Positions 18,109 through 26,759 of a DNA stretch of 64,000 nt are shown one piece after another. The translations under genes were made by a program, and so were the position numbers. The stretch lies in NCBI RefSeq assembly GCF_011682045.1, contig NZ_VVIW01000003.1:124001-188000 (forward strand), written 5' to 3'. The notes under the pieces were generated by a model that had not been told where the DNA came from, did no database searches, and worked only from the letters and a program-made list of their open reading frames with translations. Position 1 is the first letter of the stretch. Each line of letters begins with the position of its first letter. Origin of the DNA: Massilia aquatica. Lineage in GTDB: Bacteria; Pseudomonadota; Gammaproteobacteria; Burkholderiales; Burkholderiaceae_D.

Positions 18109-19797
18109 ATGAATCTATACTCAAGGCCCCTTTGCGCCGCGCTCGCCGCGGCCTTCCTGTCGGCGGGCTGCGCCACGCGCCCGACGGCCCCGATCGAGAT
18201 CAACCTGGTCGCCCTGAACGACTTCCACGGCCACCTCGACGCCACCAAATTCCAGTACACCAGCATCCACGCCAGCGGCCAGCAAACCGCGCAGGCGGGC
18301 GGCGTGGATACCATCGCCGCCGCCGTCCAGGCCTGGCGCCGCGAAGACAAGGACCTGCTGTTCGTCGGCGCCGGCGACCTGATTGGCGCCTCGCCGGCCA
18401 TGTCGTCGATGTGGGCCGACGAACCGGCGCTGGAAGCCTTGACCATGGCCGGCATGCGCATCTCCTCGGTCGGCAATCACGAATTCGACAACGGCCGCGC
18501 CGAACTGCTGCGCCAGCAGCGCGGCGGCTGCGAGTCGGTGCGTCCCGAAAAGGCCTGCCAGTTCAGCAAGGACTTCCGTGGCGCGGGCTTTACTTACCTG
18601 GCCGCCAACGTGATCGACGACGCCACCGGTAAACCCTTCCTGCCGGCCTACCGGATCGAAGACGTCAAGGGCGTCAAGGTCGGCCTGATCGGCGCCGTGC
18701 TGCGCAACACCGCTTCGGTGGTGCTGGCCTCGGGCATCGTCGGATTGACATTCGAAGATGAAGCGACCGCGATCAACCGCGTCATCCCCGCCATGCGCGC
18801 CGAAGGTGCGCAGGTGTTCGTGGTGCTGATCCACGAAGGCGGCACCACTCCGGAACCGTTCGACAAGCCCGATTGCAGCGCCCTCAAAGGCCCGGTGGTC
18901 GACATCGTCAAGAAGCTCGATCCTGCCATTCGCGTGATCGTCAGCGGCCACTCGCACACGGGCTTTCAGTGCAAGGTGGACGGGCGCGTGGTAACCCAGG
19001 GCGAGATGGGCGGCCACGTCCTGTCGCGCATCAAGATGATGGTCGATCCGGCCAGCGGCGCGGTGGCCGACATCGCGGTGCGTAACGTGATCATGAAGCC
19101 GGGCGAATATCCACCCGATGCGCGCGTGTCGGCGTTTCTCAGGCAAGCCAAGGAACGCAGCGAAGCGGCCTTGGGGCGGCCGGTAGCGCGCGTGGCCGTG
19201 CGTTCGATCCACCGCAAGGAAAGCGCCGGCGGCGAAACCGTGCTCGGTGGCCTGATCGCCGACGCCGTGCTGGCCGCCACCAAAGCGCAGGGCGTGCAGA
19301 TCGGCTTCATGAACATGGGCGGCATGCGCCAGGACCTCGACGTCGAAGCGAACCTCACCGCCACCTACGGCGACGTGCAGATCGTGCTCCCGTTCGGGAA
19401 TACCATCGTGGTCATGGACATGAGCGGCGCCCAGATCCGCGCGCTGCTCGAACAGCAGTGGGCGCGCCCGGGCGCGAGCAGCGTCTCGGTGCTGCAGGTC
19501 TCCGACGGCTTCAGCTACCGCTGGAACAAGAACGCGCCGAAGGGCCAGCGCGTGGTGCGCGACAGCGTCACCCTGAACGGCAAGGCGCTCGACGACGCCG
19601 CCATGTATCGCGTGGCCGGCAACAACTTCCTGGCCGAAGGCGGCGACAGCTTCCCCGCCTTTGCCGCCGCCGCCAACAAGCGCGACACGCAGATCCGCGA
19701 TATCGACGCCGTGGTGCAGTTCCTGGTCCAGCAGGACAAGGCGGGCAAACCGGCCGGCAGCGACACGCCGCCGGGCCGCATCGGGACGGTCCAATGA
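18109..19797 (+). CDS. Exported 5'-nucleotidase/metallophosphatase lipoprotein
   Basis: It dephosphorylates nucleotides to nucleosides outside the cytoplasm (UshA-type reaction by family). The 562-aa product has a lipobox LSAGC at residues 17-21 and no other leader. Metallophosphatase motifs are LNDFHGHL (about 37-43), GAGDLIGASP, VGNHEFDNG (about 121) and GHSHTG. A C-terminal 5'-nucleotidase domain (MGGMRQDL, AGNNFLAEGGDSF) follows. Its stop overlaps the PLD-family gene by four bases (ATGA), so the pair is probably translationally coupled. Confidence 0.92.
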   Translation: MNLYSRPLCAALAAAFLSAGCATRPTAPIEINLVALNDFHGHLDATKFQYTSIHASGQQTAQAGGVDTIAAAVQAWRREDKDLLFVGAGDLIGASPAMSSMWADEPALEALTMAGMRISSVGNHEFDNGRAELLRQQRGGCESVRPEKACQFSKDFRGAGFTYLAANVIDDATGKPFLPAYRIEDVKGVKVGLIGAVLRNTASVVLASGIVGLTFEDEATAINRVIPAMRAEGAQVFVVLIHEGGTTPEPFDKPDCSALKGPVVDIVKKLDPAIRVIVSGHSHTGFQCKVDGRVVTQGEMGGHVLSRIKMMVDPASGAVADIAVRNVIMKPGEYPPDARVSAFLRQAKERSEAALGRPVARVAVRSIHRKESAGGETVLGGLIADAVLAATKAQGVQIGFMNMGGMRQDLDVEANLTATYGDVQIVLPFGNTIVVMDMSGAQIRALLEQQWARPGASSVSVLQVSDGFSYRWNKNAPKGQRVVRDSVTLNGKALDDAAMYRVAGNNFLAEGGDSFPAFAAAANKRDTQIRDIDAVVQFLVQQDKAGKPAGSDTPPGRIGTVQ

Positions 19798-21008
19798 CGC
19801 CGCTTCGGCGCGGCCTCGCCGCACTGCTTGCGCTGGTCCTGGGACCGCAGGCGCAGGCCGGCTTTTCCATTCCCGGCTATGAATTGGTGCAGACCGCGCC
19901 GGTGGAAACCACGCTGGTCAACCCGGACCTGCGCAGCAGTACGGCCGTGTGGACGCAGCTGTTCGACGAGGCGCGCAGCGAGATCGTGATCGGCCAGTTC
20001 TACGCCATCAGCAAGGCCGGCACGCCGTTCGACAAGGTGGTCGAGCGCCTGGAAGCGGCCGGCAAGCGCGGTGTGAAGATCCGCTTCTTGCTCGATAAAA
20101 AAGGCGTCGGCCTGTCCGACCCCGGCACCCTGGAGCGGCTGCGCAAGATCCCCAATCTGGAGCTGCGCGTGCTCGATTACGCGCAGCTGACCGGCACCGG
20201 CATCATCCACGCCAAGTACCTCGCGGTGGATAAAAAGGCGGCCTTTATCGGCAGCCAGAATTTCGACTGGCGCGCGTTTACCCATATCCACGAAACCGGC
20301 CTGTTGATCAGCGACGCGGCCATGGTGGCGCAGGTGCAGGCCGTGTTCGAGCGTGACTGGCAGGCGCAGTCGCTGCTGGCGTCAAAGCTGGCGGTGCCGC
20401 GCGCGGTGCCGGCGAACGTGCTTGCGCAGGCCGCGCAACTGGTCGCCAGCCCGGCGGCCTACAATCCGCCCGGCGTGGCCGATTCCGAAGTGGTGCTGCC
20501 GGCCTTGCTGGCCGATGCGAAGAACGAAGTGCGCATCCAGCTGCTCGACTACGCGCCGCTCGGTTACGGGCCTGACAACACGCGGCCGTACTACGGCGTG
20601 ATCGACAACGCGGTGCGCGCAGCCGCTGCGCGCGGCGTGAAAATCAAGCTCATGGTCTCGAACTGGAACACCGACCAACCCGGCATCGCCTACCTCAAAA
20701 GCCTGGCGCTGCTGCCGAACGTCGAGGTGCGCATCGTCACCTTGCCGGTGGCGTCGAGCGGGCCGATTCCGTTCGCGCGCGTCATCCACAGCAAGACCAT
20801 GACGATCGACGGCAAGCTGGCCTGGGTCGGCACCAGCAACTGGGCCGGCGGGTACTTCGACAAGTCGCGCAATCTCGAAGTCGTGCTGCGCAACGAGAAG
20901 ATGGCGCAGCGCCTGGGCGCACTGCACGAGCAGACCTGGAGCTCGTCGTACGCGGCGCCGATCGAGATTGGCAAAGACTATCCAAAACCGAACAAGGGAA
21001 CTGAATGA
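19794..21008 (+). CDS. Exported phospholipase D-fold phosphodiesterase
   Basis: This 404-aa protein has a signal peptide (LAALLALVLGPQAQA) and two HKD motifs, HAKYLAVDKKAAFIGSQN near residue 138 and HSKTMTIDGKLAWVGTSN near residue 331. This gives the two-lobed PLD catalytic site. PLD-fold enzymes cleave phospholipids or nucleic acids. The flanking nucleotidase and S1/P1 nuclease, each joined by a four-base overlap, favour a nuclease or exonuclease role; this is inference. The overlap-defined ATG at 19794 excludes the longer upstream frame. Confidence 0.85.
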   Translation: MTPLRRGLAALLALVLGPQAQAGFSIPGYELVQTAPVETTLVNPDLRSSTAVWTQLFDEARSEIVIGQFYAISKAGTPFDKVVERLEAAGKRGVKIRFLLDKKGVGLSDPGTLERLRKIPNLELRVLDYAQLTGTGIIHAKYLAVDKKAAFIGSQNFDWRAFTHIHETGLLISDAAMVAQVQAVFERDWQAQSLLASKLAVPRAVPANVLAQAAQLVASPAAYNPPGVADSEVVLPALLADAKNEVRIQLLDYAPLGYGPDNTRPYYGVIDNAVRAAAARGVKIKLMVSNWNTDQPGIAYLKSLALLPNVEVRIVTLPVASSGPIPFARVIHSKTMTIDGKLAWVGTSNWAGGYFDKSRNLEVVLRNEKMAQRLGALHEQTWSSSYAAPIEIGKDYPKPNKGTE

Positions 21009-22060
21009 TGAAGAAACTGGCTTGTGTACTGGCGCTCGCGGGCGCCTTCGTGTCGGCGGAAGCGCTGGCCTGGGGCGCCGAAGGGCACCGCGCGGTCGGC
21101 GCCATCGCCGAAAAACTGATCAAGGGCAGCAACGCCGAGAAGCAGGTGGCGGCCTTGCTGCTGCCCGGCGAAAGCCTCGAATCGATTACCGTCTGGGCCG
21201 ACAGCGCCAAGGGTGGCGCCGGCTATACGCCGCCGACCGCCGAGATGAACGCCTACACGGCGGTCAACCCGCGCCACAATGAGTATCACTACACCGACAT
21301 CCCGTTCCAGAACGAGCACTATCATGACGGCGCGGTCGGCACGGCCGACGTGGACATCGTGCAAACGCTCAAGCAGGCCATCGCCGTCTTGCAGGGCAAG
21401 ACCGACCCGGCGCTTAATCCCAACAAGCTGACCCGCCGCCAGGCCTTGCTGCTGGTGGCGCACATGACCGGCGACATCCACCAGCCGCTGCACGTGGGCG
21501 CGGCGTTCGTCGGCAAGGATGGCAAGTTCGCGGTGCCGAAAAAGCACGAGGATGTCGACAGCCTGAATATCTACGATTCGCGCGGCGGCAACAGCCTGCT
21601 GCTCGACGACGACAAGCTTACGACGCTGAGCGCGAAGCTGATCGAGGGCGAAGCCAGGCCGCTGCCGCCGGGTGCGCAGAAGTGGACCACCCGGCCGTTC
21701 CACTCGTACTGGGACAGCACCGTGGTCGACTACGCGATGCGCCGCATCAGCACCAAGACCCCGGAGCAGTTCGCGCAGAAGGTCATCGACGGCAAACCGG
21801 TGGTGGCGAAGAACACGGGCGAGGCTACCAGCTGGCCGTACCAGTGGGCCGACGATGCGCTGGCTGCATCCAAGCTGGCGTATTCGGACGTCACGCCCGG
21901 TGCGATCGGCAAGCAAACCAACCGCAAGGGCGAAACCTACTACACCTTCGGGCTGGAGATGGGATCGAACTATCCGGTGCCAAGTTCCGCGCTGGCCAAG
22001 ACGCAGCTGATCAAGGGTGGGTACAACCTGGCGTCGCTGCTGCAAACCATCTGGCCGTAA
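21005..22060 (+). CDS. Secreted S1/P1-type nuclease
   Basis: This zinc-dependent nuclease digests single-stranded DNA and RNA and removes 3'-phosphates in known family members. The 351-aa precursor has a signal peptide ending VSAEALA, so the mature protein begins WGAEGHR. The free N-terminal Trp plus His is the hallmark trinuclear-zinc ligand of S1/P1. Further ligands fit VWADSAK, EYHYTDIPF, HMTGDIHQPLHVG and the WDSTVVDY helix. It overlaps the PLD gene (ATGATGA), completing an exported nucleic-acid degradation trio. Confidence 0.92.
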   Translation: MMKKLACVLALAGAFVSAEALAWGAEGHRAVGAIAEKLIKGSNAEKQVAALLLPGESLESITVWADSAKGGAGYTPPTAEMNAYTAVNPRHNEYHYTDIPFQNEHYHDGAVGTADVDIVQTLKQAIAVLQGKTDPALNPNKLTRRQALLLVAHMTGDIHQPLHVGAAFVGKDGKFAVPKKHEDVDSLNIYDSRGGNSLLLDDDKLTTLSAKLIEGEARPLPPGAQKWTTRPFHSYWDSTVVDYAMRRISTKTPEQFAQKVIDGKPVVAKNTGEATSWPYQWADDALAASKLAYSDVTPGAIGKQTNRKGETYYTFGLEMGSNYPVPSSALAKTQLIKGGYNLASLLQTIWP

Positions 22061-22094
22061 GCGCCATAGTTCAGTCATTCCCAGCCCCTTACCA

Positions 22095-22120
22095 CGTCGT
22101 CCCCGCGCAAGCGGGGACCC
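22095..22120. repeat. Single-arm copy of the dispersed GC hairpin repeat
   Basis: CGTCGTCCCCGCG-CAAG-CGGGGACCC matches the first hairpin of the repeats at 12284, 41462, 47551 and 62143; the other two hairpins are absent. It sits between the nuclease stop and the MipA-like gene. Confidence 0.6.
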
Positions 22121-22150
22121 AAGTTCGCTGATCCACCCGTGAGCATCCGA

Positions 22151-22981
22151 ATGAAGCCAGCCGCAAAATTCGCCGCCATCGTTTTGGCTATCCCCATCGC
22201 CGCCTGCGCCGCACCGGCCGACAGCAAGCCGCTCCCGCTGTGGGAGGCCGGCGTCCTCGGCGGCGTCGCCTCCACGCCGGCCTATCCCGGCTCTGCCGAC
22301 CGCTCATCGCGCGGCTTGCTGCTGCCATTCCTGATCTACCGGGGCAAGGTGTTCCGCGCCGACCAATCCGGCATCGGCGCGCGCCTGGTCAAGCGCGAGG
22401 CGGTCGAACTCGATGTCGGCCTGGCCGCCTCGCTGCCGGCCCGCTCCGACGACGTGGCGGCGCGTTCCGGCATGCCCAACCTGGGCACATTGCTCGAATT
22501 CGGTCCACGCCTGAAGGTGCGCATCGCCGAGCCGAGTGCGTCGAGCCGCATCCGCCTCGACATCCCGCTGCGCGCCGTGATCGAAGCGCGCGCCGGCGTG
22601 CGCACGCAGGGCTTCACGTTCGAGCCGAAGGTGGTGGTCGAAATGCGCAGCGCCGACGGCCTGTGGACGTTTGACGCCAACGCGGGCGTGGTCATCGGCG
22701 ACAAGAAAGTGAACCGCTACTTCTACGAGGTGCAGCCGCAATACGCCACGGCCACGCGGCCCGGCTATCAGGCCGACGCGGGGTTGATGCTCACAAGGGT
22801 GGGCGCAAGCGCCTCGCGCATGATCAATGAAGACGTGCGCGTGTTCGGCTTTGTGCGTCTGGAGAGTTATGCGGGCGCCGCCAACGAAGACAGTCCGCTG
22901 ATGAAGAAGAAGTCCGGCGCCTCGGCCGGCGTGGCGTTTGCCTGGACGCTGGGCCGTTCAACGCGTTTTGCCGGCGACTGA
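22151..22981 (+). CDS. MipA/OmpV-family outer-membrane protein
   Basis: This 276-aa protein starts MKPAAKFAAIVLAIPIAACA, a signal peptide. It carries the MipA/OmpV pattern: WEAGVLGGVASTPAYPGSAD near the mature N-terminus, LLPFLIYRGKVFRAD, LGTLLEFGPRLKVRI and a barrel-like C-terminus (GVAFAWTLGRSTRFAGD). MipA of E. coli scaffolds murein enzymes, but most homologues are of unknown role. A GTG four codons upstream (22139) is an alternative start. It follows the nuclease after 90 bp containing a hairpin, so co-transcription is uncertain. Confidence 0.78.
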   Translation: MKPAAKFAAIVLAIPIAACAAPADSKPLPLWEAGVLGGVASTPAYPGSADRSSRGLLLPFLIYRGKVFRADQSGIGARLVKREAVELDVGLAASLPARSDDVAARSGMPNLGTLLEFGPRLKVRIAEPSASSRIRLDIPLRAVIEARAGVRTQGFTFEPKVVVEMRSADGLWTFDANAGVVIGDKKVNRYFYEVQPQYATATRPGYQADAGLMLTRVGASASRMINEDVRVFGFVRLESYAGAANEDSPLMKKKSGASAGVAFAWTLGRSTRFAGD

Positions 22982-23551
22982 AGCCCGCCAAAGCACTGCT
23001 TACTCTCGGGTTCAGCGTCGTGCAATTTAACGCCGCGTTCGTTTGCTGTCTCCCGTCCAGGCGGGCATTTATCAAATCAAATGTCAAGGATGCTTACGCT
23101 AGCTCATTCCGACAGTAGAAATGGCAGAGGAGATCGAGTTGCGTCGCGCTACCTTCATCGCGCGACGCAATAGGGGCGGTTCGACATCTACCAGCAATTA
23201 CGACGACCTTGGGCGTTGGTCTAGCAATACCCACTTGGGATTTTGTCGTATATGGCTCAAGGCATGTCCTTGTAATATTGCCGAATAGAATCTCCTCCGG
23301 ATTAGGCAATAGGAATCGTGTTACGTTTCTTAACTGCACTATGCAGGGTGATCAAGCTTGAGCCTCTGCGATATTTCGCCTAAACGAGAAGTAATAGTCA
23401 ATAAAGTTGTCATTGCGCAAAATGGATATGTAATTTGCATTTAGAGTACTATTTCGTAATCCGATTTGACGAGGGTATTGATGGCCGGTTTGCGGACTAT
23501 GCCGATCCTGATCATGCAATACGGTGTGATTAACTTCTCTTAGGAGTAAAC
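22982..23551. other. 570-bp AT-richer intergenic stretch, boundary of an atypical islet
   Basis: Base composition drops visibly from about 23000 to 24760. A 10-bp-stem hairpin (TTGCGTCGCG 23139-23148 with CGCGACGCAA 23161-23170) has no T-run. An 81-codon minus frame (23094-23339) and a 55-codon plus frame starting near 23121 overlap each other, and neither is convincing. Otherwise I see only the putative promoter at 23407-23436. Confidence 0.5.
23407..23436 (+). promoter_or_regulatory. Possible promoter of the double-glycine peptide gene
   Basis: TTGTCA (23407-23412), 18 bases, then TAATTT (23431-23436), about 115 bp before the peptide start. It lies in AT-rich DNA where chance matches are common. 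Confidence 0.3.
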
Positions 23552-23773
23552 ATGCAAGTTATCGACAATGATGCATTTCTTGACGCAGTTAATGGCGGTG
23601 GTGGTAGTCGTAGCGAGGGAAGTGACATCCAGATCAGTTGTACAATATCTACTAAAGAGGCTAGCTGCACCGGGGCGATAGGCGAATGGGGGAAATTGGC
23701 TTCGAGAGGGTTTAGAGAACTTCAGCGGCTGGGCGGTGATCTGGGATGTTGGATTTACGATGTCACTCACTAG
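23552..23773 (+). CDS. Small bacteriocin-like/RiPP-like peptide with a double-glycine leader
   Basis: This 73-aa peptide begins MQVIDNDAFLDAVNGG, matching the double-glycine leader pattern with hydrophobic residues at -4 and -7 before GG. The predicted core is about 57 aa, opens GGSRSEGSD, is glycine- and serine-rich, has three cysteines and ends LGCWIYDVTH. An excellent ribosome site (TAGGAGTAAAC) precedes the ATG. No core homologue is recognised. It is followed 117 bp later by a CPBP-family membrane protease gene in the same direction. No peptidase-ABC exporter is present, so export would need one elsewhere. Confidence 0.65.
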   Translation: MQVIDNDAFLDAVNGGGGSRSEGSDIQISCTISTKEASCTGAIGEWGKLASRGFRELQRLGGDLGCWIYDVTH

Positions 23774-23890
23774 ACACCTGCGTTAGTACTTTATCGCGCT
23801 GGAATGTCGTGAACATGCGCGGATCGGCAAAGCGCTCCCTGACGCGCTTTGCCAGTCAGCTAAATTGTATCGTCGTGTATAAATGAAATC

Positions 23891-24754
23891 ATGTCAACTA
23901 TACGTCTTTTTCCCATTAAATTTCAGCGTCCTCCTGTTCCGGTTAGAGTTTATCAGGTCATATTTATTTGGGTGGCAGCTACGCTCGCGTGGCATAGTGC
24001 GTTGACATATCTGGGTGGCGACATTCCCAATGTAATATATTTGGAGTGGGGCGGGATTGCAATCACGATGGTTATTTGGACTAAATTTTTCGTCCGCTTG
24101 GAGAATCTTACGTTCGCGAAATTTTTAGGGAGCAAGCTTCCTGTTTCTTCAATTGGTGAGTTATCGTTCGCACTTGCCACAAGCGTATTGCTGGGCATAG
24201 CCTGCTGGGCGCTGTTGGTGATGTTGAGCGCGAAAGTCGATATTGATTGGACGTATAAGCACTGGGGCTTGCTAACTATAGATGAATTTCAAGCAGTGAC
24301 GTGGCGCCCTAGCTGGCTGGTGCTGGATTTTTTGTGCGGTGTAATTCTTGTTCCGATTACCGAGGAAATCGTATTCCGAGGCTTCGTTCTTCGCCGTTTG
24401 AGTGAGAAATATAGACTAAGCAAGGCGATCGTTATCTCATCTCTATTGTTCGCTGTGTTCCATATTGATCAATCATTCTTGGGCAGCTTCATACATGGCG
24501 TATTTTTCGCGCTACTTGCCTTAAGGTTCGGCTCACTCTATGCCCCAATGATTGTACACGGAGGCTATAATGCGATCGTAAGTATGCTTCAGCGAGGAAT
24601 TGGAATATCGATGGTCGTCGACAGAACGCGTGTTGACTCAATTGATTACTGGCTTCCAGAGATGCTCCTTCTCATAATGTGCATTATCGCGTTGCTCGGG
24701 TACTTTCGCTTTTGCCTGCGCAAAATCAGGATCGCAACAACAAAGCCTGAATAG
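23891..24754 (+). CDS. CPBP-family (Abi) intramembrane metalloprotease
   Basis: This 287-aa protein has about seven or eight hydrophobic segments and all CPBP signature sites: EEIVFRGFVLRRL (EExxxR near residues 158-163), FAVFH (about 186-190) and HGGYN (about 223). Bacterial relatives include bacteriocin self-immunity proteins and peptide-maturation proteases. Being next to a double-glycine peptide suggests immunity or processing of that peptide; this is inference. Codon use is AT-richer than the surroundings, in keeping with horizontal transfer. Confidence 0.85.
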   Translation: MSTIRLFPIKFQRPPVPVRVYQVIFIWVAATLAWHSALTYLGGDIPNVIYLEWGGIAITMVIWTKFFVRLENLTFAKFLGSKLPVSSIGELSFALATSVLLGIACWALLVMLSAKVDIDWTYKHWGLLTIDEFQAVTWRPSWLVLDFLCGVILVPITEEIVFRGFVLRRLSEKYRLSKAIVISSLLFAVFHIDQSFLGSFIHGVFFALLALRFGSLYAPMIVHGGYNAIVSMLQRGIGISMVVDRTRVDSIDYWLPEMLLLIMCIIALLGYFRFCLRKIRIATTKPE

Positions 24755-24786
24755 TATTTTTTTCGTACTTAATACCCCCACTCTCT

Positions 24787-24829
24787 CAGTAAGTGTGCAG
24801 AAATTACAAGAATTATGCTCACTGACTTA
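24787..24829. repeat. Short relic related to the inverted-repeat element at 4342-4504
   Basis: AGTAAGTGTGCAGAAATTA matches one end of the larger element, and CAAGAATTATGCTCACTGACTTA resembles the reverse complement of its other end. The GC-rich interior is missing. It sits between the CPBP gene and the convergent hydrolase gene. Confidence 0.5.
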
Positions 24830-24904
24830 ATGCCAAGCGTTGAGGTAGTGTTAGGGCAGCCAAGCCGATTAGGCGCCGCCGCCGTTCCAACAACCCGTCA
24901 TTGC

Positions 24905-25783
24905 TCAACGGCGTCCAATTCGGAGTTGCAGGGCTAAGAACTGCCCGATGCGCGTTTCATACTCGTGCTTCTCGAATCCATGAAAATCGGTATGTTCGGC
25001 CCCGGGCACAACCCACAGTTGTTTCGGTTCCGGCACGGCAGCGTAAATGCGGCGCGTTTCAAGCTCGCTGGTATGGCGGTCGAATTCTCCGCCCACCACC
25101 AGGGTAGGGCAGGCCAGGGCACCCACCGCGTCGATTGGCCGCAGCTGGTCCAAGGTCAGGTCAAGCCGCAACGGCACCTGCCATAGCAACAGCGGCGCCA
25201 GCCTGCCGCCCGCGTTTCCCAAATACAGGCGCAGGCGGTTCTCGATCGCTTCTTCAATCGTCGGGTACATCGCCTCGATCACCAGCGCGTCGATCGCGCG
25301 ACCGGGTTTCGACAGCACCAGCGCGGCGGCGCCAAGCGACATGCCGATCACGCCGATCCGTTCGCCGGGCTGTTCGCGCTTGAGGAACGCCAGTGCGGCA
25401 CGCACGCCATCGGCCTCGCGCACGCCGAAGCTGATGCGCTCACCGGCGCTTTCGCCATGCGCCTGCTGGTCGATCAGCAAAACACCATAGCCGAGGCGCG
25501 ACAGAAAACGCGCGCGTCCCAGCATCTGCAGGCGGTTGCCGCGCACGCCGTGCAGCAGCAGGACCGCACCGGCGCCCTGCGCGCCGCGCATCATCCAGCC
25601 CTGAATCGGACCGGCTGCGGTGGGTATGGTAACGGAAGAAGCGGGAAAGCCGGGTGGCGCGGCACCGATCTGGCGCCGCGCAGGAGAGCTGAGAAGTTCG
25701 CCGGCGCCGAACAGCGCCGCCAATCCCAGTAACAGAAGACAGGCGAAGGCGGCCAAGCCGCGCTTCGCCCTGCGGCTTGTCAC
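24905..25783 (-). CDS. Alpha/beta-hydrolase with N-terminal membrane anchor
   Basis: This 292-aa protein has a single hydrophobic N-terminal segment (FACLLLLGLAALFGAG) that should tether it outside the cytoplasm. The hydrolase core has LLLHGVRGNR (oxyanion region), nucleophile elbow GMSLGAA, VGGEFDRHT (acid) and GAEHTDFH (catalytic His). The substrate is unknown. It starts with GTG only 4 bases after the ABC permease stop, so it is the last gene of the nucleoside transporter run. An esterase or peptidase acting on imported material is one possibility. Confidence 0.75.
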   Translation of the reverse strand: MTSRRAKRGLAAFACLLLLGLAALFGAGELLSSPARRQIGAAPPGFPASSVTIPTAAGPIQGWMMRGAQGAGAVLLLHGVRGNRLQMLGRARFLSRLGYGVLLIDQQAHGESAGERISFGVREADGVRAALAFLKREQPGERIGVIGMSLGAAALVLSKPGRAIDALVIEAMYPTIEEAIENRLRLYLGNAGGRLAPLLLWQVPLRLDLTLDQLRPIDAVGALACPTLVVGGEFDRHTSELETRRIYAAVPEPKQLWVVPGAEHTDFHGFEKHEYETRIGQFLALQLRIGRR

Positions 25784-25787
25784 CGCC

Positions 25788-26756
25788 TTAACGCGATTTG
25801 ACGAACGGTTTGCCGATCGCTTTCGGCGCCACCGACTTGGCCATCAGGCCCGCCAGCACGATCACGGTGACCACGTACGGCACCATCTGGATCAGCGAGC
25901 CCGGAATGCGTCCGATGCCCGGCAAGTCCACGCCTTCGATCTGGATCTGCACCGCGCTGAAAAAACCGAACATCATGCAGCCGAGCGCCGTGTACATCGG
26001 ACGCCAGTTACCGAATACCAGTGCGGTCAGCGCCAGGTAGCCTGCCCCTGCCGACATATCGCGCAGGAAGAAGCCGCTCTGCACGATCGCCAGGTAAGCG
26101 CCCGAGAACGAGCACAGGATGCCGGCCACCAGCATCGCCATGTAGCGCGTGGTGGCGACACTGACGCCGGCCGCGTCGGCCGCGTGCGGGTTTTCGCCGC
26201 AGGCGCGCAGGCGCAGGCCGAAGCGGCTGTGGTAGATCACCCAGTGCACCAGCGGGATCAGCGCGAAGGCCAGGTAGACCAGCGCCGAATGGCCGCCGAT
26301 CACGTGGCCGTAGAACCAGCCGATGAAGGGAATGCCTTCCAGCGCCTGGGTGCCCGGCAGGACGATGTCGAACAGGCGCGCCTGGCCCAGGTCCGGCGTG
26401 CGGCCGCCCTGCTGGTAAAAGAACTGCGCCAGCACGAAGGTCAGGCCGCTCATGGCGATGTTGATCGCAATGCCGCCCACCAGCTGGTTGCCCTTCTGGG
26501 TGATGCTCACGTAACCCTGCAGCAGCGCCAGTGCGGCCGATACGGCCACGCCGGCCGCCACGCCGTACCAAGCGTTCTGCGTGGTGAAGGCGACAGCGGC
26601 CGAGACGAACGCGCTGGCGAGGATCTTGCCTTCCAGGGCGATGTCGACCACGCCGCTGCGTTCGGCGAACAGGCCGGCCATCGCGGCGAAAATCAGGACC
26701 GGCGCATTGCGGATGGTGGAGACGACAATGCTGGATAAATGGAGGTCTTCGAACAT
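25788..26756 (-). CDS. Nucleoside ABC transporter permease (second, BPD_transp_2 family)
   Basis: This 322-aa polytopic protein is of the branched-chain-type permease family used by BMP/nucleoside importers. It has about eight to ten hydrophobic segments; landmarks are GLFAERSGVVDIALEGKIL near the N-terminus and RACGENPHAADAAGVSV, the ATPase-contacting EAA-like loop. It follows the first permease after 3 bases. With its partner it forms the membrane pore. Confidence 0.9.
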   Translation of the reverse strand: MFEDLHLSSIVVSTIRNAPVLIFAAMAGLFAERSGVVDIALEGKILASAFVSAAVAFTTQNAWYGVAAGVAVSAALALLQGYVSITQKGNQLVGGIAINIAMSGLTFVLAQFFYQQGGRTPDLGQARLFDIVLPGTQALEGIPFIGWFYGHVIGGHSALVYLAFALIPLVHWVIYHSRFGLRLRACGENPHAADAAGVSVATTRYMAMLVAGILCSFSGAYLAIVQSGFFLRDMSAGAGYLALTALVFGNWRPMYTALGCMMFGFFSAVQIQIEGVDLPGIGRIPGSLIQMVPYVVTVIVLAGLMAKSVAPKAIGKPFVKSR

Positions 26757-26759
26757 GGC

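Noticed and set aside
23094-23339. 81-codon minus frame and an overlapping 55-codon plus frame (MAEEIELRRATF) in the AT-rich gap
   Set aside because: Both look protein-like by eye, but they overlap on opposite strands. Neither has a clear ribosome site or recognisable family, so neither is called.
23855-23890. TATAAATG near 23877-23884 as a fourth copy of the composite operator
   Set aside because: The left half-site is not ATTTATA and no GTATTTGYCA or CATAGT follows at the required distances.
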